The notes beneath the pieces were generated by a model, which was not told the DNA's origin, ran no database searches, and worked only from the letters and a program-made list of their open reading frames with translations. Shown here one piece after another: positions 8,292 to 17,416 of a stretch of 64,000 nt of DNA. How positions within the stretch are numbered: the first letter of the stretch is position 1; every line of letters begins with the position of its first letter. The translations under genes were made by a program, and so were the position numbers. This stretch comes from Arcticibacterium luteifluviistationis (GTDB lineage Bacteria > Bacteroidota > Bacteroidia > Cytophagales > Spirosomataceae): assembly GCF_003258705.1 (NCBI RefSeq), contig NZ_CP029480.1, positions 3,844,001-3,908,000 on the forward strand, written 5' to 3'.

Positions 8292-8978
8292 ATGAAAAAG
8301 AAAATCAACATTGACATAGTTTCGGACATAGCTTGTCCGTGGTGTTTCGTCGGAAAAAGACGACTAGAAGAAGCCATCAAGTCGTTAGACAAATACGATC
8401 TAAATATAAATTGGCATCCATTCCAATTGGACCCAAACATTCCACAAGAAGGAGCAGACAAAGAAGAATACATGGCTAATAAATTTGGTAGCGTAGAGCG
8501 TTATGAAATGTTGGCAGAGAATTTAATAAGTGCTGGAGATGGTGTTGGTATTAGCTTTGATTTCAAGTCGGCCAAGACTATCCCAAATACCATGAAAATG
8601 CACCAGTTACTTCACGTAGCGAGCAAAGAAGGTTTTGCAGACAGCTTAAAGGAAAGGCTTTTCAAGGCAAACTTTGAAGAGGTTTTAGATTTGACCCAAG
8701 ACGCAACTTTGGTCAACATCATGAAGGAATTTGACTGGACAGAAGAATACACCCTATCTGTTATCAATGACCAAGAAATAGCTTACTGGGTAACGCAAGA
8801 AATAAGGAATTATCAACAAATGGGTGTTACAGGTGTCCCCTTCTTCATATTTAATAACAAATACGCCTTTAGTGGTGCTCAACCTCCACAAGTTTTTATT
8901 GACACCATAAAAGACGTCAGTCAAAAAATGGAAGTGGCCAAAGCAGAATCCTGCGACATTGACGACCCAAATTGTTAA
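8292..8978 (+). CDS. DsbA-family oxidoreductase (FrnE-like)
   Basis: 228 residues with no signal peptide. The CPWC active site sits near the N-terminus in VSDIACPWCFVGKRRLE, the form found in FrnE/2-hydroxychromene-2-carboxylate isomerase-like DsbA proteins. The cis-Pro loop is GVTGVPFFIFNNKYAFSGAQPP. A C-terminal CDIDDPNC adds two cysteines. A cytosolic thiol-disulfide oxidoreductase is likely; the substrate is unknown. It is followed after 24 bp by the PBP4 gene, so cotranscription is possible. Confidence 0.92.
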   Translation: MKKKINIDIVSDIACPWCFVGKRRLEEAIKSLDKYDLNINWHPFQLDPNIPQEGADKEEYMANKFGSVERYEMLAENLISAGDGVGISFDFKSAKTIPNTMKMHQLLHVASKEGFADSLKERLFKANFEEVLDLTQDATLVNIMKEFDWTEEYTLSVINDQEIAYWVTQEIRNYQQMGVTGVPFFIFNNKYAFSGAQPPQVFIDTIKDVSQKMEVAKAESCDIDDPNC

Positions 8979-9002
8979 ATTGAGCCACAGTTTCAGCAAT
9001 CT

Positions 9003-10235
9003 ATGAAAAACACCCTTGTCTCGCTTTTTTTAATAGCCTTTTTAGGGGCTTGTCAGGTTCAAAAAATATCTAATAAGGTAATACACCCAAGTGATGACAA
9101 GCATCATTTGGGTTATCTTTTTATAGACACCATAACAGGTGACACCCTTTTTCAGCAAAACGCAAGTCGATATTTTAACCCTGCCAGTACCACTAAACTA
9201 TTTACTTGGTACAGCAGCCTAAGTTTATTAGGAGAAAAGATTCCGGCTTTAAAGTATTATGAAACGGCAGACTCCCTCATTTTTTGGGGCACCGGTGACC
9301 CTACTTTTTTGCGAGCTGACTTTCCTGAAAATAATACGCTGGTCTTCCTAAAAAGCAAAGCCAATAAAAAGCTCATTTTCTCTGACGCTAACTTTCAAGG
9401 TAAACACTACGGACAGGGTTGGATGTGGGATGATTATCTAGAGGCTTATCAAACCGAAGTTTCCCCCCTTCCTATTTATGGAAACCTTGTCACTTTTAAT
9501 AATCAAAATATTGAACCTAGCTATTTCGAAGTCCTTACTCAAAAATCATCTGATTTAAAATCAAAAGTACTTAGAGAGGAAGGCCAAAATCATTTCAGTA
9601 TTGCCGAAAAAGCAAAGCTTAAAAATGTAAAAATTCCATTCAAAACGGATGGAGAGACTTTGGCGTCCTTACTTTCTGATACATTAAACGTTCCAGTGAT
9701 ATACGACCAAAATCAAGTATATGACTATGCATACGCCACACTCTTTTCTGAGCCAAGAGACAGCCTTATTGTACCAATGCTAGAGCATAGTGACAATATG
9801 CTAGCGGAGCAACTCATGCTTATGGCGAGTGGTCAAATTTCAGATTCTCTTTCTGTGACAAAAGCTATCAATTATATGCTCGAAAATAAGCTTTCTGACT
9901 TGCCACAAAAACCAAGATGGGTAGATGGATCGGGGCTGTCAAGATATAATATGTTCACACCAAATGACCTAGTATACCTCCTACAAAAAATTAAAGGTGA
10001 AATAGGCATTGACAAAGCTTTTTACATTCTCCCTAAAATAGGAGAAAACCATGAAACATACATTTGGGCAAAATCGGGTTCTATGAGCGGGGTTTATAAC
10101 CTGGCAGGTTTTATAAAGACTAAAAAAGGCAAAACACTAACTTTTGCTCTTATGAATAATAATTTCACCAAACCGGTGAGTACTGTTCGGAAAGAGATGG
10201 CGGCCTTTTTGGAAGGTATTAGGGAGGCTTATTAA
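9003..10235 (+). CDS. dacB: D-alanyl-D-alanine carboxypeptidase/endopeptidase, PBP4 type (peptidase S13)
   Basis: 410 residues. A lipoprotein-like signal (MKNTLVSLFLIAFLGAC) puts Cys at 17. The three penicillin-binding motifs are present in order: STTK in FNPASTTKLFTWY, SDN in EHSDNMLAEQL, and KSG in WAKSGSMSGV (KTG equivalent). The family trims pentapeptides and cleaves D-Ala-mDAP cross-links in the periplasm. It is shorter than E. coli DacB (477), mainly in the region between SxxK and SxN, as is common in Bacteroidota. It lies 24 bp downstream of the DsbA-like gene. Confidence 0.93.
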   Translation: MKNTLVSLFLIAFLGACQVQKISNKVIHPSDDKHHLGYLFIDTITGDTLFQQNASRYFNPASTTKLFTWYSSLSLLGEKIPALKYYETADSLIFWGTGDPTFLRADFPENNTLVFLKSKANKKLIFSDANFQGKHYGQGWMWDDYLEAYQTEVSPLPIYGNLVTFNNQNIEPSYFEVLTQKSSDLKSKVLREEGQNHFSIAEKAKLKNVKIPFKTDGETLASLLSDTLNVPVIYDQNQVYDYAYATLFSEPRDSLIVPMLEHSDNMLAEQLMLMASGQISDSLSVTKAINYMLENKLSDLPQKPRWVDGSGLSRYNMFTPNDLVYLLQKIKGEIGIDKAFYILPKIGENHETYIWAKSGSMSGVYNLAGFIKTKKGKTLTFALMNNNFTKPVSTVRKEMAAFLEGIREAY

Positions 10236-10289
10236 ATGTTTTGTTCCGTTTTTTTTAAAAAAATTGGATAGAAAATCCCCGATTCTTAA

Positions 10290-10416
10290 CCGATGTCATG
10301 TCCCTAAGGGACACCTTTTATTCAACAAAACAATCTTTTCCTACCGATGTCATGTCCCTACGGGACTTGATTTGGATAGAGCTAACTCCGATAATTCTGT
10401 TGTCCCAGCGGGACAA
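10290..10416. repeat. Three REP-like palindromic repeats
   Basis: Three related units follow the PBP4 gene. Units 1 (10290-10312) and 2 (10344-10366) share CCGATGTCATGTCCCT and end in GGGAC. Unit 3 starts CCGAT at 10388 and ends in the palindrome TTGTCCC-AGC-GGGACAA (10400-10416). Each ends in a short hairpin GTCCC-N3-GGGAC, unit 1 being a full palindrome TGTCCCTAAGGGACA (10299-10313). They are 54 and 44 bp apart. Such hairpins next to a conserved head are typical of REP elements mobilised in trans by RAYT transposases; no such transposase is in the window. An overlapping 66-codon frame is not considered a gene. Confidence 0.7.
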
Positions 10417-10500
10417 TACGTTTACAGAAAGAAGATGACCTGTAAGCTAAAAAACAATTCTTGAGATTAGGGTACCCTTACTTGAGAACAAAATTGATGC

Positions 10501-11268
10501 TTAATTTGATTTCAGAACAGGGAAGCTTGCTGTATTATTAAATTCTCTCAAGCAAAGCATAATTTGATAGGTTAAATCGTAATCACTGGCATTTAGTATA
10601 ATCTCGTCGCCAAGCTTACAATACTCCATAAACTCAGAGAGGTCTGGGTCTTTTAAATTAGTGATGGCAGCTACTTTTCCCTTATTATATCGTAACTCTA
10701 TATAAAACCTTCTAAGGTCTTGGTATTCCAACTCCGCTGCTTTTCGTTTCGATTTGCCATCCTTACTCCATAAGTCATAAAGTGCGTCAATAGATATCCC
10801 AGCTCCACCGCCCAAACCACCAGATGCAGTAGTTCTAACCAAATTACCTACTATGTCACGCTTCATAGTTTTCGCATTTCTAGGATTTTCTAGGAAAGCC
10901 TTTATTTCTCTCTCAATGGTTTCAGAACGTTTATCTCTCACCACCACTTCCTCCAAGGCTATCGCTTGTTGGTCCAAACCAATAGTAGGATGCCCTACCT
11001 CTTTGTCCCAATAAATGGTAGTTTCTCCAAAACCAATACCCCTAATGATAAGCGAATCTCCTTCTGCTGCTCTAATAAAAAAGTCACCAGACTTATTAGT
11101 CACCACCACGTATTCCGTTCTTTGATTAGTTACTGTGAGCGAAGAGAGAGGGCTTTTGCTTTGACTATTTAGTACTTTGCCATAAACCGACCACAGCTTC
11201 TGCCCATTGCTTTGAAAAGCAACAAGTGAAGTTAATAAAACGAATAAAATTCTAAGTTTGATAGTCAA
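10501..11268 (-). CDS. Secreted carboxypeptidase-regulatory-like domain protein
   Basis: 255 residues with a Sec signal peptide ending in FQSNGQ. Residues about 25-100 are a CarboxypepD_reg-like (CNA-B-like) beta-sandwich: LWSVYGKVLNSQSKSPLSSLTV, VVVTNKSGDFFIRAAEGDSLIIRGIGF. The rest has no recognised domain; it includes a Gly-rich stretch (TASGGLGGGAGISIDALYDLWS). This domain usually sits at the front of TonB-dependent receptors; here it stands alone and is probably periplasmic. It starts 5 bp after the M14 peptidase stop, so it is the last gene of the ftsI-linked unit. Confidence 0.82.
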   Translation of the reverse strand: MTIKLRILFVLLTSLVAFQSNGQKLWSVYGKVLNSQSKSPLSSLTVTNQRTEYVVVTNKSGDFFIRAAEGDSLIIRGIGFGETTIYWDKEVGHPTIGLDQQAIALEEVVVRDKRSETIEREIKAFLENPRNAKTMKRDIVGNLVRTTASGGLGGGAGISIDALYDLWSKDGKSKRKAAELEYQDLRRFYIELRYNKGKVAAITNLKDPDLSEFMEYCKLGDEIILNASDYDLTYQIMLCLREFNNTASFPVLKSN

Positions 11269-11273
11269 TATTT

Positions 11274-12494
11274 TCAGGACGGCACAGCCACAAATTCACC
11301 ATTCAAAACCAAATGGCATAGTTCACCGTTTTTCGTCAATGCGAAATTAGCCTTTTTCTCAAACTCTAAACGCCCTAAATCCTCTTTCTTGACTTTAAAA
11401 GATGTTAATATTTCTAAAAAATCAGATAATGGGCTCAGTGTATAGCCCGTAGCATCAAAGGTTTCGATACCCCAAAAGGTAGATAAATCGCCAATATCTT
11501 CTACTATACTATTGAATTCAAAGTCCGTAGCTTTCTCTATATTAACCTCGTCTTTATTAATTCCAATGTCAACAGTCTCGCCTTCCATATTGACATTTCT
11601 AATCAGCAAGTCAAAGAGATATTTCTGATTTGTAGGAATGGCACTATAGTCTGCCAAATTTTTAGTCTTATATGCACCAACATTGATACTTTCTAGAGCC
11701 TTTAAAATTATCAAAAAGTTAAGCTTGCGTAAGTACATTTTCTCATGGTCCGTTCCATACCCTCCAGATTCTATCAAAATAAGGCTGCTGCCCCATTTTT
11801 GAATATTATCACCAAAAGCTCTTGGCTCAAATTCATCAGAAAAACGACCTACTTTATCGGGTATTATTTGCTGCAAAACAGCATTCATTTCACAAATAAC
11901 CTGCATGGCTTTGGTTCTATTCTCATTCCATTCTGTGGCTTCATTATATGCCGTAGCCAGAAAGGAAATAGCCGCCTGATTTTTTGTTGCTCCGGCAGAA
12001 TATCGCACATTTTGATCATGAAGGTTGAAAGAGAACGCTGGCTTAATATCTTCCTGAAGTTTTTTCAGAAGCTTACTTTCTGGGCAAACCAAAGCAAGAG
12101 CATCCCTGTTCATATCAATCTGTTGGGCGGTTCTTCTTATAAACCGTTCAGCCCCATCAGGATTAAGCATTGGCACAAGGTGCAAGGTCAAACCATTTAA
12201 AATATCCTCCACAAAACCATTTGAAGTTTCTTGGAAGTAGTTTAAAATATCAACAATTGCCATGGTAGCTGTGGCTTCATTCCCATGCATTTGAGACCAT
12301 AAAAGCACTTCCGTTTTACCCGATCCAAGCTTCACTTTGTAAATATCTCTTCCTTCAAAAGATTGACCTACCACTTCCTTTTCAAAAGAAAACTTTTCTA
12401 GCAGTTTTACTAAGTCTGCATGTTTAAATCTCCTTTTTGTAAAAAAGGGTTCTTTAATTTTTTCGTAATCAGATAAAAGGTCTAAATCTGTCAA
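11274..12494 (-). CDS. M14-family zinc carboxypeptidase-like protein
   Basis: 406 residues with no signal peptide. Zinc ligands: MHGNEATA (HxxE) near residue 70 and the second His in FNLHDQ; the substrate-binding Asn/Arg are in MNRD. The expected catalytic Glu is in LIESGGYGTDHEKMYLRK. The C-terminal 120 residues are a separate region not recognised. M14 enzymes cleave C-terminal residues or mDAP-containing peptides; a role in muropeptide handling would suit the neighbourhood (ftsI 2 bp away) but is inference. The lack of a signal suggests cytosolic action or non-Sec export. Confidence 0.88.
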   Translation of the reverse strand: MTDLDLLSDYEKIKEPFFTKRRFKHADLVKLLEKFSFEKEVVGQSFEGRDIYKVKLGSGKTEVLLWSQMHGNEATATMAIVDILNYFQETSNGFVEDILNGLTLHLVPMLNPDGAERFIRRTAQQIDMNRDALALVCPESKLLKKLQEDIKPAFSFNLHDQNVRYSAGATKNQAAISFLATAYNEATEWNENRTKAMQVICEMNAVLQQIIPDKVGRFSDEFEPRAFGDNIQKWGSSLILIESGGYGTDHEKMYLRKLNFLIILKALESINVGAYKTKNLADYSAIPTNQKYLFDLLIRNVNMEGETVDIGINKDEVNIEKATDFEFNSIVEDIGDLSTFWGIETFDATGYTLSPLSDFLEILTSFKVKKEDLGRLEFEKKANFALTKNGELCHLVLNGEFVAVPS

Positions 12495-12496
12495 TG

Positions 12497-14590
12497 TTAG
12501 TTCAATATTAAATTAACCACTCCACTATTAACTAAGCCATATTCGGCTACCTTGCCAAAACCTTGATGACGTACCACATAGCCTTTATTTTCTAAAATAG
12601 GCAAGGCGTCTTTCAGCGTCATTCCTGACACATTAGGTACACCGCCCGTTGCTTTAATGGGTTTCCAGTAAACAGAATCATTATTCGCAATTCCAAACTT
12701 CACCATGCCATCTACTAGAATAGGCTCCATGTCAATAGAAAGCTCATCTGCAATCTCTTGGAAATCATCAGCCATACCGCTTTTTTGCTGTTTTGCTATT
12801 AAATTCTTCTGTTTTGCTTTTTTAGAAGCAGGATGAATAGCAACATCATAGGCAAAAATCTTATCTGCGATGTCTCTAAAAACTGGAGCACATACTTGGG
12901 ATGCATACACTTGGTCTCCTCTAGGTTCATCTATCACCACTGCTGCGGTGTATTTAGGATTGTCTGCCGGAAAGAATCCTATAAAAGAAGTAAAATACCT
13001 GCCTTTATTATATCCATTGGCGTCAAGTTTTTGTGCCGTTCCCGTTTTACCAGCCACCTTACAAAAACCACTACTAATACCTTTGGCGGTTCCGTCTGTC
13101 ACCACGCCTTTCATCATCTGTTTAGCCATTTCAATAACGTCATCGGGAGCAATCCTTTTTGATATTTTGACATTATCATACTCCTCTATCGTGTTATTAC
13201 CCTCCTTTATTTCTCTTACCAAAAAAGGCTCTACCCAATACCCGTCATTTGCTACAGCATTATAAAACGCCAACATTTGTATGGGTGAAATTTGACTTTC
13301 ATAACCAATACTCATCCAAGGCAATGTAAATTTACTATACGTTTTATCTGCCCCATTTTTAAAGTAAGGTTTTTTCTCTCCTTTGAGCTGAAAGCCAATT
13401 GGCTTATCAAGTCTGTATTTTGAAATGTAAGTCAAATAGTCATCAATGCCATTTGCTCCAAAAACACGCTCTATTAATTTATAAACACCAATATTACACG
13501 ATTTTTCAAAGACTTCACTTACCGTAATATTCCCATGCTCATGGTCACAGGTAAACTTTTTGCCACGGTGCATGATAGTTCCTGTACAGTTGGCCGCCCA
13601 GTCTTTGCCGCTTAGGTTTCCTTTTTCCAAAACAGCCATCATAGAGGCCAACTTGAAAGTAGAACCTGGGTCTGTAGAAGCCAAAACCGCATAATTCATA
13701 TCTTCAATATAGGAAGTCTCATTATTTCTGGTTCTCCTACTAAGATTTGCCAAAGCTTTAATTTCGCCAGTAGCTATTTCCATTACTATGGCCGTTCCAA
13801 AATTAGCATTTGTTTGCGTTACCTTTTCTCTCAATGCGTGCTCCACAATGTCCTGAAAATTGACATCCAAAGTGGTTACCACATCTTGACCAGGAATAGC
13901 CTCTTCGTTAATTTCAGAATCAAGGGGTTGGTTTACGCCTCCGGCTAATCTCTTAAACAAAGATTTACCATTTTTCCCTGCCAAGTAATTATTATAACTA
14001 AACTCAATCCCAAAAAGCCCTCTGGTTTTAGTATCTCTATCCAAACTCCCGATGGTTCTTTTTGCCATGTCATTAAATGGCAAAGAACGTGTTGAAATTT
14101 TCTCAAAGACTCCTCCACCTTTGTATGGGCCTTCTTTAAAGAGTGGAAACTCCGAAATATCCATCTTTTCTTGATGTGAGATTCTCCTTCCGGTCAAACG
14201 CAGATAGCGACTTTTTTTTGATTTCCGTTTGCTGACAATTTGCGATTTATACTCGTTCCAAGTTTTGTCACCAAAGTGTGCCGAGAGTTTCTTTGAAAGT
14301 TCATCTACACTTTGGTTAAAAAGTGCTTCAGAAGATTGCTTGACATCAAGACCAACATAGTAATAAGGAACGGAAGTAGCCAACAAACTTTTCCCATCAG
14401 AACCATAAATGTTACCTCGCATGGCAGGAATATCCTTCTCATAAATGAGATTCTTCTCTACTATTGAATTCTTGTATTTATCGTTGTTTTGAACACTTAA
14501 AATACCCCAAACAATAATTACCGCTATCAGTCCCATGAATCCGAATGTCCATAGAGACCTACTCTGGATTTGACCTTTTATACTGCTCAT
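12497..14590 (-). CDS. ftsI: Septal peptidoglycan transpeptidase (PBP2/FtsI type) with C-terminal PASTA domain
   Basis: 697 residues. One N-terminal membrane helix (about 13-31), the PBP dimerisation domain (about 50-230), then the transpeptidase domain with STFK in DPGSTFKLASM, SCN in EKSCNIGVYK and KTG in AGKTGTAQ. A single PASTA domain (about 640-697) starts VPNVSGMTLKDALPILENKGY. The enzyme cross-links septal peptidoglycan in the divisome. The order rsmH-ftsL-ftsI is the start of the dcw cluster; murE, mraY and the rest do not follow here. FtsL lies 13 bp upstream. Confidence 0.95.
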   Translation of the reverse strand: MSSIKGQIQSRSLWTFGFMGLIAVIIVWGILSVQNNDKYKNSIVEKNLIYEKDIPAMRGNIYGSDGKSLLATSVPYYYVGLDVKQSSEALFNQSVDELSKKLSAHFGDKTWNEYKSQIVSKRKSKKSRYLRLTGRRISHQEKMDISEFPLFKEGPYKGGGVFEKISTRSLPFNDMAKRTIGSLDRDTKTRGLFGIEFSYNNYLAGKNGKSLFKRLAGGVNQPLDSEINEEAIPGQDVVTTLDVNFQDIVEHALREKVTQTNANFGTAIVMEIATGEIKALANLSRRTRNNETSYIEDMNYAVLASTDPGSTFKLASMMAVLEKGNLSGKDWAANCTGTIMHRGKKFTCDHEHGNITVSEVFEKSCNIGVYKLIERVFGANGIDDYLTYISKYRLDKPIGFQLKGEKKPYFKNGADKTYSKFTLPWMSIGYESQISPIQMLAFYNAVANDGYWVEPFLVREIKEGNNTIEEYDNVKISKRIAPDDVIEMAKQMMKGVVTDGTAKGISSGFCKVAGKTGTAQKLDANGYNKGRYFTSFIGFFPADNPKYTAAVVIDEPRGDQVYASQVCAPVFRDIADKIFAYDVAIHPASKKAKQKNLIAKQQKSGMADDFQEIADELSIDMEPILVDGMVKFGIANNDSVYWKPIKATGGVPNVSGMTLKDALPILENKGYVVRHQGFGKVAEYGLVNSGVVNLILN

Positions 14591-14603
14591 AATCTAAAGA
14601 GGT

Positions 14604-14975
14604 TTATTGTACAACAACAATTTTAACAGGCGGCTCGATGTTTCTCAATAGACCTCTTTGTTCCAAAGCTGAAGAAACTTGGGAGTGTTTACTCTTAAAC
14701 ATATAAGATGATTTGTGAGAAATATACTCTGCCCTTTTCTCTTTAATTTCTTGCTCGGCTTTGTCCAAACCTCTGATTAGATTTTCAAAATTATGCTGAA
14801 AAAAGATGTAGGTAAGAACTAGCATAAATGCAAAACCTACCTTCTTAAGCATAGAAGTGGGGAGTTCTTCGGAAATATTTAGGGTGTCAGAAATCCATTC
14901 TCCAAGATTGAACTTATTGGCCAATCTGGACATTAATGGCTCTTTCCGCTGACCTTTTGGTACGTTGAAAGACAT
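14604..14975 (-). CDS. ftsL: FtsL-like cell division protein
   Basis: 123 residues: basic N-terminal tail, one membrane helix (GFAFMLVLTYIFF, about residue 48-60), then a charged heptad-like stretch (FENLIRGLDKAEQEIKEKRAEYI) fitting the FtsL coiled coil. FtsL is poorly conserved, so the assignment depends on size, topology and its place between rsmH and ftsI. It would bridge FtsB/FtsQ to FtsWI at the septum. Confidence 0.8.
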   Translation of the reverse strand: MSFNVPKGQRKEPLMSRLANKFNLGEWISDTLNISEELPTSMLKKVGFAFMLVLTYIFFQHNFENLIRGLDKAEQEIKEKRAEYISHKSSYMFKSKHSQVSSALEQRGLLRNIEPPVKIVVVQ

Positions 14976-15009
14976 GATTATTAGGAATTTTTATATTAAA
15001 GCACTTAAT

Positions 15010-15042
15010 CAAAGTTAAGTATTACTATTCCAAAAAACCAAA
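15010..15042 (-). promoter_or_regulatory. Promoter of ftsL-ftsI
   Basis: On the minus strand: TTTG (15042-15039), 21 bp, then TAACTTTG (15017-15010), a perfect TAnnTTTG. The ftsL ATG at 14975 is about 28 nt after the expected start. So ftsL-ftsI can be read apart from rsmH. Confidence 0.6.
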
Positions 15043-15103
15043 ATCATTTCTGAGTTAAACTTGGCTGTTTATAAACCCTAAAACAAATCGGGTGTTTCGC
15101 TTC

Positions 15104-16021
15104 CTATTTTTCGGGTTTCTCTGCTATACGTAATTTCGCACTTCGAGATCTAGGGTTCTTTTGTAACTCTACATCACTTGCAGTAATTGGCTTCCTTGTA
15201 ACACCTTTTAACGGCTTGAGTACATTACCAAAAAAGTCTTTCTCAAGATGACCATCGAGGAAACCACTTTTGATATAATTTTTCACCATTCTATCTTCCA
15301 GTGAATGGTAAGACATCACCACTAAACGGCCTTCAGTATTCAGCAAATCAGGAACTTGGAATAAAAACTCTTCAAGGGCTTTCATTTCTTCATTGACTTC
15401 AATTCTTAAAGCCTGAAAAACCTGAGCATAATATTTAAACTCCTTAAACTTGGGTGCTACGGTGTCTAAAACCTTCTTTAGCTCTTCTATTGTTTTAATT
15501 GGCTCTCCAGACCTCGCCATATCTATAGCTTGAGCTGCGGTCTTAGCATTTTTTATTTCGCCATACATGCCCAGTATTTTGTGCAATTCCGCTACCTCAT
15601 AGTTATTGATAACATCTTTTGCGGTAGGCCCTGCTTTCCTATTCATACGCATGTCTAGATCTGCGTCAAAACGTGTAGAGAACCCCCGCTCTGGTGTGTC
15701 AATTTGATAAGAAGAAACGCCCAAATCAGCTAAAATGCCGTCTACCTTCTTTACACCATGTACTCTTAAAAACTTTTTAATATGACGGAAGTTTGCCTGA
15801 ATAAAAGTGAACTTACTTTTGTCAAAATTCTCTGCATTTTTTTTGGCGTCTTCGTCTTGGTCAAAGCTGTATAGCTTGCCATTTTCTAGTTTATCCATAA
15901 TGGCCTTAGAATGACCTCCACCACCAAACGTGATGTCTACATAAATGCCGTCAGGATTAATATTTAAGCCTTCTATGCACTCTGAAAGCATTACGGGAAC
16001 GTGATAATCAGTATTTGACAT
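15104..16021 (-). CDS. rsmH: 16S rRNA (cytosine-1402-N4)-methyltransferase
   Basis: 305 residues, standard length. Typical motifs: HVPVMLSECIEGL at the N-terminus, the SAM-binding loop DITFGGGGHS, GILADLGVSSYQIDTPERGFS, and the C-terminal YHSLEDRMVKNY and PRSRSAKLR. It methylates N4 of C1402 in the ribosomal decoding centre. It heads the division cluster; mraZ, usually upstream, is missing here. A perfect -7 box (TACTTTTG, minus strand, 16057-16050) lies 29 nt upstream of the ATG. Confidence 0.96.
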   Translation of the reverse strand: MSNTDYHVPVMLSECIEGLNINPDGIYVDITFGGGGHSKAIMDKLENGKLYSFDQDEDAKKNAENFDKSKFTFIQANFRHIKKFLRVHGVKKVDGILADLGVSSYQIDTPERGFSTRFDADLDMRMNRKAGPTAKDVINNYEVAELHKILGMYGEIKNAKTAAQAIDMARSGEPIKTIEELKKVLDTVAPKFKEFKYYAQVFQALRIEVNEEMKALEEFLFQVPDLLNTEGRLVVMSYHSLEDRMVKNYIKSGFLDGHLEKDFFGNVLKPLKGVTRKPITASDVELQKNPRSRSAKLRIAEKPEK

Positions 16022-16117
16022 TGAACTTAAAAGCGAGTTTTTTGATTTACAAAAGTAGTTAATTGTCCGCTGAGAAGCGATTTTACCTTCAGTCTTTAGA
16101 AATTACATTCAACATTG

Positions 16118-17341
16118 ATGAGAAAACTCCTTTTAATGCTTTCTGCCTTTTTATTATGGCAATGCCAAAGTGAAAACAAAAAGAATATTGACGGTGTCTG
16201 GCGAGCAGAAGTGCCTACGCTTATTGGTCCAATTCCGTTTAATCTGGAAATAGAGACAAAGAATGATACCATAAAAGTATATGCTATAAACGCCGATGAG
16301 AAACTCGAATTGGATAATGCATTCTTCAAGAATGATTCGCTTCATATCACTATGGAGGTTTTTGATGCTGAAATAGTAGCACACGTTTCTGACAAAACCA
16401 TGCATGGAATTTATACCAAGAAACTAGACGATAACAGTAATAGAACAGGAGCATTTTCGGCAAGTATGGGTGATTCTTATAGATTCACAGCTGATTCTGA
16501 AACAGCGAAACATGATGTTTCAGGAAAATGGCAAGTCTCTTTCACTGAACCCGAAGGAAAAATTTATCCTGCAGTAGGTATCTTTTCTCAAAAAGGAAAT
16601 AAAGTGACTGGAACATTTTTGACCAGTACTGGCGATTATCGTTTTCTTGACGGAAATGTAGTTGGAGATAGCCTTAAACTTTCTTGTTTTGACGGAACCC
16701 ATATCTTTTTATTCAAAGCCAAAATCAACGAAAATAAGTTAGAAGGCGGCCGATTTTCATCTAGCCTGCTTTATAAAGAAACGTGGGAAGGTGTAAAAGA
16801 CGATAATGCTAAACTTCCAGACCCCGACAGCCTGACTTTTATAAAAGCGGGGTTTGATAAGTTTGAACTCTCCTTCAAAAACACAAAAGGCGAAACTATT
16901 TCACTTTCGGACGCACAGTATAAAGACAAGGTGGTGCTGGTGCAAATACTGGGAAGTTGGTGCCCAAACTGCATGGATGAAAGTAAGTTCTATGTAAAAT
17001 GGCTTAAAGAAAATCCAGAAAAGGATGTGGAAATAATTGGTTTGGCTTTTGAAAAAAGTACAGAACCCGATATAGCCTATCCGAAAATTGACAAAATGAA
17101 AAAACGTTTCGGAATGGAATATGAAGTACTACTGGCAGGAACAATTGACAAAGAAGATGCTAACAAATCGCTCCCTATGCTTAATCATATTATGAGTTAT
17201 CCTACCACAATATATCTTGACAAAAAACATCATGTAAGAAAAATACACACTGGCTTTTCTGGACCAGGGACAGGTGAGTACTATGCACAATTCACAGAAG
17301 ATTTTGAACGTTTTATGGAACTGCTTATTTCGGAAGAATAA
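16118..17341 (+). CDS. TlpA/ResA-like thioredoxin-fold lipoprotein
   Basis: 407 residues from the ATG at 16118; a TTG directly before it could extend by one codon but is unlikely. The signal sequence ends LLWQCQS, so Cys17 or nearby is probably lipidated. Residues about 25-235 are beta-rich and repeat one pattern twice (DGVWRAEVP and SGKWQVSFTEPEG), suggesting two lipocalin-like or duplicated units. The C-terminal thioredoxin fold (about 250-400) has the redox pair in GSWCPNCMDES. Membrane-anchored thiol-disulfide exchange in the periplasm is likely; the partner is unknown. It is divergent from rsmH. Confidence 0.87.
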   Translation: MRKLLLMLSAFLLWQCQSENKKNIDGVWRAEVPTLIGPIPFNLEIETKNDTIKVYAINADEKLELDNAFFKNDSLHITMEVFDAEIVAHVSDKTMHGIYTKKLDDNSNRTGAFSASMGDSYRFTADSETAKHDVSGKWQVSFTEPEGKIYPAVGIFSQKGNKVTGTFLTSTGDYRFLDGNVVGDSLKLSCFDGTHIFLFKAKINENKLEGGRFSSSLLYKETWEGVKDDNAKLPDPDSLTFIKAGFDKFELSFKNTKGETISLSDAQYKDKVVLVQILGSWCPNCMDESKFYVKWLKENPEKDVEIIGLAFEKSTEPDIAYPKIDKMKKRFGMEYEVLLAGTIDKEDANKSLPMLNHIMSYPTTIYLDKKHHVRKIHTGFSGPGTGEYYAQFTEDFERFMELLISEE

Positions 17342-17416
17342 AGCATAGCGAAATTGTGACAAGTCTAAACTAAAGCACATGGTTTGTTGTAGTTATGGGG
17401 TACAACAAGTTTTATA

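Noticed and set aside
10264-10464. 66-codon frame with the repeated RCHVP motif
   Set aside because: The amino-acid repeat only reflects the REP units; no homology or promoter.
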